From the NCBI GenBank assembly GCA_017439305.1, contig JAFSJK010000019.1, forward strand, positions 1 to 62,636: DNA of 62,636 nt. The letters run 5' to 3'. Shown here piece by piece: positions 45,921 to 53,133 of this stretch. A model generated the notes under the pieces. The model worked only from the letters and a program-made list of their open reading frames with translations, had not been told where the DNA came from and made no database searches. Position numbers and translations under genes: made by a program. The DNA comes from Bacteroidales bacterium (GTDB lineage Bacteria; Bacteroidota; Bacteroidia; Bacteroidales; UBA932). Numbering within the stretch: the stretch's first letter is position 1; each line of letters starts with the position of its first letter.

Positions 45921-47183
45921 TTACAGGATCGACAGCGCCTCCTCGGCGGCGGCGCGGTCGGAGTTGCGGATCACGAAGGAGATCGTGAGTTCGTCACCGC
46001 CCTGGGCGGCGGAGATGATGTTCACGCCGTAGGCGCCGAGGGCCGAGTAGATGCGGCCGGAGGTGCCGGGAACTTCCCGCATGCCATTGCCGCAGACCGA
46101 CAGCAGGCACACATCCTCCACGATGTCGGTCGCATCGTCCAGGGATACCTGGCCGTCCTTGTACAGGCCGGAAAGGGCCTCGCGGGCGACCGGCAGGTCC
46201 GCCGCGGTAACCGCAACGGTGATGCAGAATTCGGAAGAAGGCTGGGAGATAAAGCGGATGTTCACGCCAGCGCGGGCCAAAGCGCCGAAGATGGACGATG
46301 ACACGCCCACCTTGCCCACCAGGCCGGTGCCGCGGACATTGATGAGGGCGAAACCCTCCTCCACGACATAGCCCGTGACCGCGTGGTCGGAGGCCGGCTT
46401 CCGGTCAGAGACGATGGTCATCCAGGACGGGTTCGCCAGGTCCTTGAACAGGATGGGCAAGCCAGCCTTCATCATCGGCAGGAGCGCGGCCGGAGCCATC
46501 GAACCATCCTCGACCGAGCAGAACACGGCAGCCTCCTCATAGGTCAGGGCCGGCATCTCCAAGATCTTGTCATTCAGGACATAAACCTCGACAGGCTCAT
46601 GCTCCTCGGAGGCGATGGTCATGGCCATCAGGTCCTCTCCCCTGCGGCCCAGACGGATGCTGTAGCCGAAGGCATTGTGCCCATAGCCGCTGGACAGGAC
46701 ATACAGTCCCGGAGCGGACGTACGCGCACGCAGGCGTTCCATCGACGTCTCCCAATCCACGCGAAGAGCGCCCTGATCCTCCTCGCACACCATGATTTCG
46801 GCGCCGTCGACAAAGGTGCCGCCCACGACGGCATGGACCGTCTCCGCGCAAAGACGTGCGCACTTGCCCAGCACATAATCGCGGATGGTCGTAAAGGCAG
46901 GCCGATAAACCAGGCCCTCGTCCACATAGTGGCGAAGCGCATCCAGTTCGCCATCGACCTTCACGCCGAAGGCCGCATCCGGCACCATCCCCTTGAAGTA
47001 GTCGCCGATGGCATCGAAGGCCGGCTTCGTGTCCGCCCGCTCATACAGTGCCTGTTCCAGCACGTCGATGAACATCTGACGCACCTTGTGTTCGGATTTC
47101 ACGACCAGGATGGCATCCTCCTTGGGAAGGTTGCCCAGATATTTTGCCGACGCCTCGGTCAGCTTGAAAATGCGCGTGATCAT
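45921..47183 (-). CDS. Degenerate aspartokinase-like protein with ACT domains
   Basis: A 420-residue protein that aligns in outline with monofunctional aspartate kinases: an amino-acid-kinase-like domain (about 1-275) and two ACT domains (about 290-420, with GLVGKVGVSSSIFGALARAGVNI and the GMREVPGTSGRIYSALGAYGVNI block). The key N-terminal KFGGTSV motif is absent, and the nucleotide-binding GRGGSD-type loop reads LGRRGEDLMAM. YEEAAVFCSVEDGSMAPAALLPMMKAGLPI does match the aspartokinase hinge. It is therefore probably not an active kinase; an amino-acid-sensing or regulatory role is possible. A weak TAACTTTA element lies 26 bases upstream. It stands alone between the rhaM-like gene and gmd. Confidence 0.75.
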   Translation of the reverse strand: MITRIFKLTEASAKYLGNLPKEDAILVVKSEHKVRQMFIDVLEQALYERADTKPAFDAIGDYFKGMVPDAAFGVKVDGELDALRHYVDEGLVYRPAFTTIRDYVLGKCARLCAETVHAVVGGTFVDGAEIMVCEEDQGALRVDWETSMERLRARTSAPGLYVLSSGYGHNAFGYSIRLGRRGEDLMAMTIASEEHEPVEVYVLNDKILEMPALTYEEAAVFCSVEDGSMAPAALLPMMKAGLPILFKDLANPSWMTIVSDRKPASDHAVTGYVVEEGFALINVRGTGLVGKVGVSSSIFGALARAGVNIRFISQPSSEFCITVAVTAADLPVAREALSGLYKDGQVSLDDATDIVEDVCLLSVCGNGMREVPGTSGRIYSALGAYGVNIISAAQGGDELTISFVIRNSDRAAAEEALSIL

Positions 47184-47220
47184 AGCTTCCAGGTTTTATT
47201 TCGAAGCATAAAGTTAACAA

Positions 47221-47568
47221 TTATTTTTGATTCGGAACCTCCAGCTTGAAAAACCTTTCCATCAGTTTCCATTTGTCGGTGCTGGGCGCCGAAGGGTCAC
47301 ACCCCTGGAACTGAGCCACATAGGCCTCCCATTCGGCCTGACGCGGCAGCGTCGCGAGGCGGGCATTGTCGGCCACGAAATCAAAGTCGTCCACTGTGTC
47401 CATGATCATGAACAGCCGCGTCCCCAGGCGGTAGATCTGCATGTCCAGGATCCCCACCTCCCGGATGCCGGCCTGGATCTCCGGCCACACGTGGGCATGG
47501 GCCTCGCAGTATTTCTCGATCATCTCCGGATCGTCCCGGAGCTCGAGGGTCTGGCAATAGCGTTTCAC
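47221..47568 (-). CDS. L-rhamnose mutarotase family protein
   Basis: A 115-residue protein of the RhaM/YiiL family of dimeric alpha-beta barrel sugar mutarotases. Characteristic parts are CEAHAHVWPEI, FMIMDTVDDFDF and the FQGCDP segment near the end. Family members interconvert anomers of L-rhamnose or L-fucose. No rhamnose catabolic genes are present, while a GDP-fucose cassette lies nearby, so either sugar is possible. The start is GTG at 47568, four bases after the lipoprotein stop. Confidence 0.85.
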   Translation of the reverse strand: MKRYCQTLELRDDPEMIEKYCEAHAHVWPEIQAGIREVGILDMQIYRLGTRLFMIMDTVDDFDFVADNARLATLPRQAEWEAYVAQFQGCDPSAPSTDKWKLMERFFKLEVPNQK

Positions 47569-47572
47569 GCTC

Positions 47573-47917
47573 CTACTCCTTGTCCTCGTAAAGGTTCACC
47601 GTATACTTGTCGTAGTCCTTGCCGTGGAAATTGATGACCACATAGCGATAGTACATCGTGCTGTCCACCTGGACCGAGCCATCCTCGGCCGTCGTGCTGG
47701 TGAATTCGGTGATCTTGCAGCTGCCGGTATAGCTCAAGTCGCTCGGATGCTCATCCAGCGTATACCGGTCCATACGATGCGTCACACCCTCCGTGTCAAG
47801 TTCCTGAACAAGCTGTTCCACAAGCGGTTCGGAATCATCCCGGAGACTGTCCATATCCGGCGCGCTGGAGCATCCCGCCACCAGCAGCGCAAGGGGTAAA
47901 AGGTAAAAGAGTTTCAT
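47573..47917 (-). CDS. Small lipoprotein (paralogue of the one at 60334)
   Basis: A 114-residue protein with a lipoprotein signal (LLVAGC, lipidated cysteine at 16). The mature part is small, acidic and ends in NFHGKDYDKYTVNLYEDKE. A second copy about 12.8 kb downstream shares most of this sequence, including DRYTLD, TTAEDG and DYDKYTVN. No characterised family is recognised. It is probably anchored in a membrane facing the periplasm or outside. It starts 4 bases before the rhaM-like GTG and may be co-transcribed. Confidence 0.75.
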   Translation of the reverse strand: MKLFYLLPLALLVAGCSSAPDMDSLRDDSEPLVEQLVQELDTEGVTHRMDRYTLDEHPSDLSYTGSCKITEFTSTTAEDGSVQVDSTMYYRYVVINFHGKDYDKYTVNLYEDKE

Positions 47918-48002
47918 GTTTAAATAGTTAATAGTTCAATCTGTAACATTAGTATTCCCACGTTTTGGATAATGTGCTTCCAAAAACGCTTCATCCTTCG
48001 AA

Positions 48003-48893
48003 TCAAGCTTTTTTCTCCTTGAGGAACCGCCCCAATCGCATAATCCCCCACATAAGCAGGGCAATGAGTGCCAATCCTACAAGAATTTCCAAAATCCTCC
48101 ACATCCATGAGAACAGGGCCGAATGATCACGGTCCGATGAGCGGCCACCCGTCTCTTCGGCTTCTTCGATCTCTTCGGCCTCTTGAACTTCTTCCCGGGC
48201 GCTCTCTTTCAGCGCATATATGTTAAACACTTTTTCCCGGTCGACTTCGGCAAGGAGCCGTTTCCCAAACGATTTGAATTCCTGTCTGGTGAGACATCCA
48301 AAACCGCCGTAACCTTCATCCGCATCCTCCTGGGACAAATAATGCTGGCGGGAATAATCGCCCAACATATTACTGCGCTCATTGATCTCGAGTGTCTCAT
48401 CAAATCCAGCCAATGTCTCTTCGGTCCAAGTAGGGATAAACCGGATTTCGTTATTCTGCATGATATACACGCCATGGGACGTTTCATCATCATACCCCCA
48501 AACGAAAGTACCGTTGTCAAATACCATCAGGATACTACCGTTATAATCCCATATACCCTCGACCCAGTTTACATCCACGTTCCCCGTATAGGCCAATGTC
48601 GGCGCAGTTTGAATATACTTTACAGGGACCCATCCGACAGATGAGCCCACTTCAACCTGTTTCCAATCCTCACCTCGTTCGCCGACAACCTTCGCACGCT
48701 CTCCATTGTAAAACTTTCCCACTTTCCCTGCCGAGTAAGAAGGCTCTTGGCGCATATTGACGAAGCCATCATAACCACAACTATACACATAGTCTCCAAT
48801 CCCCACCGGTACCGCAGAAACCACGTTGGAGAATAACAAAGAAAAGATGAATAGGATAACCGTTAGTACGGCTGACGAAACGCGTTTATTCAT
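48003..48893 (-). CDS. SH3b domain protein with signal peptide and C-terminal membrane helix
   Basis: A 296-residue protein: signal peptide or first membrane helix (about 6-27), bacterial SH3 domain (about 30-95; FVNMRQEPSYSAGKVGKF, GWVPVKYI), a middle domain of unknown type with tryptophan- and tyrosine-rich strands, an acidic stretch (EVQEAEEIEEAEE) and a membrane helix at about 265-288 followed by a basic tail. SH3b domains often bind cell-wall peptides. The gene is noticeably richer in A and T than the core genes, which suggests it came by transfer. Function unknown. Confidence 0.7.
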   Translation of the reverse strand: MNKRVSSAVLTVILFIFSLLFSNVVSAVPVGIGDYVYSCGYDGFVNMRQEPSYSAGKVGKFYNGERAKVVGERGEDWKQVEVGSSVGWVPVKYIQTAPTLAYTGNVDVNWVEGIWDYNGSILMVFDNGTFVWGYDDETSHGVYIMQNNEIRFIPTWTEETLAGFDETLEINERSNMLGDYSRQHYLSQEDADEGYGGFGCLTRQEFKSFGKRLLAEVDREKVFNIYALKESAREEVQEAEEIEEAEETGGRSSDRDHSALFSWMWRILEILVGLALIALLMWGIMRLGRFLKEKKA

Positions 48894-48925
48894 TTGGTTA
48901 TTAGTTTAAAGTTGTTTCAGTTGGA

Positions 48926-49387
48926 TTACTCTCCTACGCTCACCAGCACCTTCATCACCACCTTCTTCACCGGAGCGCAGATACCGCCGACGGCGAGGCC
49001 GGGCTCGTGGGCATCGTCCGGGAAGACGACGAGGAAGTAGCCTTCGCCGATGACCATGTCGGCACCGGGGCAATCGGCATAGCGGGCGGCGTCCTTGGCC
49101 TCATCGTACGGGATGGTCTCCTCCACCTGCGGAAGTGGCTTGCAGCGAATGAGTTCCGTGCCGACGACGGCGAGCTGGATGTCGGCATACCGCCGATGCG
49201 CCTCGTACCCCTTCGGGTTCACGAGGCTGGTCTCGTACGCGCTCACCACCGCCTTGACCCCAAGGTCCAGCGGGTGCGTCCCCACTTCCACCTCCGCGGT
49301 CACAGTCCTAATGTACTCCAACGCCTCATCCAGCGCCGGAGAAAGGCCTTTGTAAAGGTCGATGTTTTTGATGTGGTCGTAAATCAT
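48926..49387 (-). CDS. YhcH/YjgK/YiaL family protein
   Basis: A 153-residue protein of the YhcH/YjgK/YiaL (EbgC-like) family, a cupin-like fold with metal-binding residues in HRRYADIQL and the E and H of FPDDAHEPGL. Homologues are encoded with sialic-acid and beta-galactoside catabolic genes and are thought to act on sugar anomers or intermediates. Here it stands alone, upstream of an intergenic hairpin array, with no sugar operon around it. Confidence 0.88.
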   Translation of the reverse strand: MIYDHIKNIDLYKGLSPALDEALEYIRTVTAEVEVGTHPLDLGVKAVVSAYETSLVNPKGYEAHRRYADIQLAVVGTELIRCKPLPQVEETIPYDEAKDAARYADCPGADMVIGEGYFLVVFPDDAHEPGLAVGGICAPVKKVVMKVLVSVGE

Positions 49388-49441
49388 AGTTAATTGTCTA
49401 TTGATGGTCGCAATTCTAACCTGAAACTTAACCTAGTGATC

Positions 49442-49685
49442 GAGGTGTCCCAAAAACACGGACACCTCCAACGATTTCCCTATCTAAATGACCGAGGTGT
49501 CTCACTTTTCGGGACACCTACGACACTTTTCCGGTCCCGGGCCCCTAAGTCGACGACAAAATCGGGCGAAACCGTCTTCGAGACGGCCATTTCACGTACC
49601 TCGACAACAATAACAGGGAATTTTGTCTTCGAGGATGCCGTCTTAGAATGTCTCGACGACAAAATCGGGCAAAAACGTCTTCGAG
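49442..49685. repeat. Array of five hairpins with about 52-nt period
   Basis: The 316-base gap between two minus-strand genes is filled by evenly spaced hairpins starting at 49442, 49494, 49550, 49601 and 49653. The first two are of one type (arms GAGGTGTCC / GGACACCTC, second copy with one mismatch). The last three are 33-base repeats with arms like TCGACGAC and GTCTTCGA around an AAAATCGGGC-type loop. The intervals between hairpin starts are 52, 56, 51 and 52 bases. A 75-codon open frame covers part of it but is only repeat sequence. Confidence 0.75.
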
Positions 49686-49703
49686 CCCCCGTCACGTGGG
49701 TCT

Positions 49704-50930
49704 TCACCCATTATACCTCTCCAGCGCCTTCGCGAGAATGAAGAGCGAGCGCTGGATGTCGTGCTTGTTGAGGACGTAGGCCAGGCGGACCTGGTTCTTG
49801 CCCATGCCGGGCGTCGAGTAGAAGCCAGCGGCGGGGGCCATCATGATGGTCTCGCCGGCGCAGTCGGCCGGAGTCTTCTCGTCCTTCCACGAGAAGTCGG
49901 TGAGACACCAGGCGCAGAAGTCCTCGGCATCCTCGACAGGAAGCTGCGCGACCGTGTAGAACGCGCCCATCGGCACGGGGGTGTAGCAACCGGGGATGCG
50001 GTTCACGCCGTCAATCAAGCTCTTACGGCGCTCAACATACTCGTCGTAGACCTCGCGGGAGTATTGCTCCGTACCTTCGATGGAGGCCTCGGCGATCATC
50101 TGGCCGATGAGCGGCGGCGACAGGCGGGCCTGGCAGAACTTCATCACCGTCTTCCGGACCTCGGCATTCTTGGTGATGAGCGCGCCGATGCGGATGCCGC
50201 ACTCGGAATAGCGCTTGGACACCGAGTCGATGAGGACCACGTTCTGCTCGATCCCCTCCAGGTGCATCGCCGAGATATACGGCGACCCCGTGTAGATGAA
50301 CTCGCGGTACACCTCGTCCGAGAACAGGTACAGGTTGTACTTCTTCACCAGGTCCCGGATCCGGTTCATCTCCTTCTGCGTATAGAGATACCCGGTCGGA
50401 TTGTTCGGATTGCAGATCAGGATAGCCTTCGTGCGCTCGTTGATCAGTTCCTCGAACTTCTCCACCTTCGGCAGGCAAAAACCTTCCTCGATGGTCGTTG
50501 TCACGGTCCTAATCACGGCGCCGGCCGAGATCGCGAAGGACATGTAGTTGGCATAGGCCGGTTCCGGGACGATGATCTCATCCCCCGGATTCAGGCAGCT
50601 CAGGAACGCGAACAGCACGGCCTCGCTACCGCCGCTGGTGATGATGATCTCGTCGGCCCGGAGCTTGATCTGGTACCGGTCGTAGTAGCCCACCAGCGCC
50701 TGCCGCAGCGAGCGATACCCCTGCGACGGGCTGTATTCCAAAGTCTTACGGTCAATGTGCTTGAGCACGTCCAACGCCTTCTGCGGCGTGGGCAAATCCG
50801 GCTGGCCAATGTTCAGCCGATAAATCTTCATCCCCCGGTCCTGTGCCGCATAAGCGAGGGGAGCCAACTTCCGGATCGGGGATTCGGGCATTTCCATGCC
50901 GCGTAGGGATATTCTAAGTTCGTTGTTCAT
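49704..50930 (-). CDS. Class I PLP-dependent aminotransferase
   Basis: A 408-residue fold-type I aminotransferase of the aspartate aminotransferase group. The lysine that binds PLP is in SVSKRYSECGIRIG; other hallmarks are NIGQPDLPTP, NPNNPTGYLY and the C-terminal QVRLAY arginine. The amino-acid substrate cannot be stated. Several in-frame ATGs exist: the one at 50966 is inside the promoter and excluded, 50954 would be almost leaderless, and 50930 follows an A-rich stretch and starts nearest the conserved region. Confidence 0.9.
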   Translation of the reverse strand: MNNELRISLRGMEMPESPIRKLAPLAYAAQDRGMKIYRLNIGQPDLPTPQKALDVLKHIDRKTLEYSPSQGYRSLRQALVGYYDRYQIKLRADEIIITSGGSEAVLFAFLSCLNPGDEIIVPEPAYANYMSFAISAGAVIRTVTTTIEEGFCLPKVEKFEELINERTKAILICNPNNPTGYLYTQKEMNRIRDLVKKYNLYLFSDEVYREFIYTGSPYISAMHLEGIEQNVVLIDSVSKRYSECGIRIGALITKNAEVRKTVMKFCQARLSPPLIGQMIAEASIEGTEQYSREVYDEYVERRKSLIDGVNRIPGCYTPVPMGAFYTVAQLPVEDAEDFCAWCLTDFSWKDEKTPADCAGETIMMAPAAGFYSTPGMGKNQVRLAYVLNKHDIQRSLFILAKALERYNG

Positions 50931-50963
50931 ATTCTCATTTTTTTGCGCATCCATGCGGAGGCG

Positions 50964-50995
50964 CAAAAGTAATCAAATAATTGCTGTCAAACAAG
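50964..50995 (-). promoter_or_regulatory. Aminotransferase promoter
   Basis: Minus-strand CTTG (50992-50995), a 20-base spacer and TACTTTTG (50964-50971), close to consensus. It excludes the most upstream start codon of the gene. Confidence 0.6.
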
Positions 50996-51009
50996 GCTCA
51001 CTCAATTCT

Positions 51010-51115
51010 GTCTGCCGCGAAAATGCCCATCAACGCTTCCAACTGCGGCAGATGCCAGTTTGCTATCTGGGGTCTGCTGCAGTTCAGGTCACCAGAGGCC
51101 GATAATGCGGCAGAC
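51010..51115. repeat. Nested inverted repeat (106 bp)
   Basis: Outer arms GTCTGCCGC (51010-51018) and GCGGCAGAC (51107-51115) are perfect inverses. Inside, AACTGCGGCAGA (51041-51052) pairs with TCTGCTGCAGTT (51073-51084) with one mismatch. The element lies between the aminotransferase promoter and the toxin gene end and codes for nothing visible. It resembles a small palindromic mobile repeat, perhaps distantly like the REPIN units at 40928 and 42110. Confidence 0.55.
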
Positions 51116-51138
51116 CACATTGGCCCAAACGCCTTCCT

Positions 51139-51585
51139 CTATCTTTTCTTCAAATTGTATTTTTTAAGAATGTATGGTTTGACATCCGGAGAATCACATA
51201 CATGATTAATGGCTTCTTGTAAATCTTCCCTTTCGATTGAACCCAGATATTTTGCGGAACTCATAACCCTTTGTATATCAAATTCCCGAAGAGAATAACC
51301 GTCAATATAACTGGTATGGTCCAAGAAATCGTACTTTTCCCTTGATATCTCATGTTGGAAAGGGCCTATCCTTAAAAATAGATTTGAATTGATTTGGGAA
51401 TTAATCAAGAGTGCTGCGACCAACTTGTCTTTATTCTTGCCAATGATAACAAAGCGCTTTTCTTTGTGACAATATCCTTTCTTGGGTACAACTCGGTCCG
51501 ATGGAAACATATCCATCTTCAAAACATGCCCTATCTCCACCACCTGTTTTCTGATTTCCTCAGGAAACACGTCCAACTCCATCAT
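51139..51585 (-). CDS. Probable toxin of a Panacea toxin-antitoxin pair
   Basis: A 148-residue protein encoded 1 base after a Panacea-domain gene, the usual place for the toxin. The first 100 residues are strand-rich and start GHVLKMDMFPSDRVVPKKG, then RFVIIGKNKDKLVAALLINSQ, which looks like an SH3-like barrel of the PemK/MazF sort, though I cannot identify catalytic residues. The C-terminal part is helical and basic. Toxic activity is inferred from context only. Confidence 0.55.
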   Translation of the reverse strand: MMELDVFPEEIRKQVVEIGHVLKMDMFPSDRVVPKKGYCHKEKRFVIIGKNKDKLVAALLINSQINSNLFLRIGPFQHEISREKYDFLDHTSYIDGYSLREFDIQRVMSSAKYLGSIEREDLQEAINHVCDSPDVKPYILKKYNLKKR

Positions 51586-51586
51586 A

Positions 51587-52156
51587 TTACCCCAGGGCTT
51601 TTTCCAATTCGATAAACTCTTTTAGATATGCAAGCGTAGATTCATCTGCCCCACCTTCCTCGGCGATTTTGACAATATCCATGACCTTCTTACCTTTCTT
51701 GCTATTGAAAGCCCGTTCCCACTCGTTGCCATGGGTATCCGTATAGATATCATCAAAACTCATTTTGGAAACGCGTGCAATAGCCTCCTCCAAAGACTGA
51801 ATGTCAGACTCCGAAAGGAAATCCATATCCGGATCTTCCTTCGCGAAGAAGCGTTCATCTTTCCACCCAATCGAATTAGAAACTTCCCGAAGGCCGTCAT
51901 TCACATGAAAAACAATTTCCCGTTCATCCCCACGGGCCATTTTCAGGATATCATACATGCTAGAGGGGACCGGACCGAAAGGGAGGGCGCAGATCTCATC
52001 ACGAAACAGAGGACTTCCAGACTTCGCCAAATGAATCTGTTGGGCGTAAAATGCCGTTTTGACGATTCCGTACACATCACGACGATTCGCCTCACTTTTC
52101 TTAATAATATAAAGCAAGGCAGCCTTCAGAATCATGATGTCATCTCTGTTCATCAT
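51587..52156 (-). CDS. Panacea (SocA-like, DUF4065) antitoxin
   Basis: A 189-residue protein with the Panacea/SocA fold: N-terminal helices with KAALLYIIKKS and VYGIVKTAFYAQQIHLAKSG, then the conserved ICALPFGPVPSSMYDILK segment. Panacea proteins are antitoxins that can neutralise many unrelated toxins. It is the first gene of a two-gene operon under a consensus promoter, with the partner following after 1 base. Two adjacent ATGs (52156, 52153) are equally good. Confidence 0.82.
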   Translation of the reverse strand: MMNRDDIMILKAALLYIIKKSEANRRDVYGIVKTAFYAQQIHLAKSGSPLFRDEICALPFGPVPSSMYDILKMARGDEREIVFHVNDGLREVSNSIGWKDERFFAKEDPDMDFLSESDIQSLEEAIARVSKMSFDDIYTDTHGNEWERAFNSKKGKKVMDIVKIAEEGGADESTLAYLKEFIELEKALG

Positions 52157-52163
52157 AGTCCTG

Positions 52164-52194
52164 CAAAATTAAACATTTATCCAGAATACACAAA
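52164..52194 (-). promoter_or_regulatory. Promoter of the Panacea toxin-antitoxin pair
   Basis: Full consensus on the minus strand: TTTG (52191-52194), a 19-base spacer and TAATTTTG (52164-52171). The first ATG follows 7 bases later, giving a nearly leaderless mRNA. Confidence 0.8.
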
Positions 52195-52214
52195 AAGTAT
52201 TATAAAAATGCCCT

Positions 52215-52643
52215 CTACAAACTCATTTTATACACATTCGTATCCCGCTGCACAAACCCGAGCGCCTGATAGAGCGCGTTGGCCTCCGTGCGAGTGGGTT
52301 GCGAGGTGAGGTGAAGGTCGATGGGAGAGAGTTTGCTGCCGGCAAAGTCGATGATGCGCTGCAGGAGGGTGCGGCCGATCCCCTGGCCCCGATATGCCTT
52401 AAGGACCACGACGTCCTCGACACTCGCCTTCCGTCCCGTGGGCGATTCATAAACACACAGCGTGGCGCAGCCAACAATATGCTTTTCATCGTTCTCCGCG
52501 ATGAAAATCCGCGTTCCAGGCGACGCTACCGCACGCTGTTGCATCAGCGGAGTGACCGTCAATTCGGAATTCAGTTCCTTCATAAGTCCAAGCAGATCAG
52601 CGATCTGGGAATCGGTCAAAGTACAAAGTTCAAGAAATCTCAT
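52215..52643 (-). CDS. GNAT family N-acetyltransferase (copy 1)
   Basis: A 142-residue GNAT protein. The acetyl-CoA loop is YRGQGIGRTLLQRI, and the C-terminal NALYQALGFVQRDTNVYKM completes the fold. A near twin (about 85% identical by eye, same length) is at 60699 and a broken third copy at 60124. The substrate is unknown; such stand-alone GNATs acetylate small molecules or proteins. No promoter of the usual form is visible. The 216-base gap downstream as read on the plus strand (52644-52859) shows no gene. Confidence 0.88.
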   Translation of the reverse strand: MRFLELCTLTDSQIADLLGLMKELNSELTVTPLMQQRAVASPGTRIFIAENDEKHIVGCATLCVYESPTGRKASVEDVVVLKAYRGQGIGRTLLQRIIDFAGSKLSPIDLHLTSQPTRTEANALYQALGFVQRDTNVYKMSL

Positions 52644-52859
52644 AGTATTTGAAAAATGGTTTTACGTGTAAAGTCAAGTTGCCTAGTTCTGTCAATGTCG
52701 ATATGCGGCCGCTGCCGCCGTCGAATGTAATCGACTCAATATCAATCCAATACGTATTATTGCCCGGTCAAAATTGCGCAGGCAAATGATAGTAACACAC
52801 AGTCAATCAACAACTTCCATTCGACGTAATAAGAAAAACGACTTGCAATCCTCCCCTAC

Positions 52860-53075
52860 CTACTTATAACAATACCCACAGGGTCTCCGACGCATCTCCT
52901 TGGCCTCGTCCAACGAAATCTTCTTGATGTCGCCGGAGCATTTCTTTAGCCCACGACAGGTCGATGTCTTGTGATAGCATTCGCTTTTCGGGCCGGTGCA
53001 GATATAGACCATGGGCCCGGATGCCGACAGAGTCAGCGAAAAGGTCAATAGTAATATGGGGAAAAATGGTTTCAT
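52860..53075 (-). CDS. Small exported cysteine-rich protein
   Basis: A 71-residue protein with a signal peptide (about 1-20) and a compact C-terminal part containing YHKTSTCRGLKKC and ending PCGYCYK. The spacing of histidine and cysteines suggests a small zinc- or disulfide-stabilised domain seen in many short Bacteroidota proteins. The frame is open to 53141, but the ATG at 53075 directly precedes the hydrophobic signal. It lies 58 bases after the AT-rich lipoprotein gene. Function unknown. Confidence 0.6.
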   Translation of the reverse strand: MKPFFPILLLTFSLTLSASGPMVYICTGPKSECYHKTSTCRGLKKCSGDIKKISLDEAKEMRRRPCGYCYK

Positions 53076-53133
53076 ATGAAGATGATCGAAAAAAACATAA
53101 GTATATTCCGGTCGACATTGATAACTGTAAAAA

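Noticed and set aside
49442-49685. CRISPR array
   Set aside because: Repeats are only three per type, diverge from one another and are separated by 18-19 bases, too short for spacers. No cas gene is present.
49480-49707. 75-codon open frame across the hairpin array
   Set aside because: It is a translation of the repeats themselves, overlaps the aminotransferase stop and has no start or family support.
51139-52194. Phage or prophage module at the Panacea pair
   Set aside because: No integrase, structural or replication gene is nearby; the pair is a stand-alone toxin-antitoxin locus.
52644-52859. Gene or RNA in the gap between the GNAT gene and the small Cys protein
   Set aside because: No open frame with support, no promoter of the usual form and no convincing structure; nothing identifiable.
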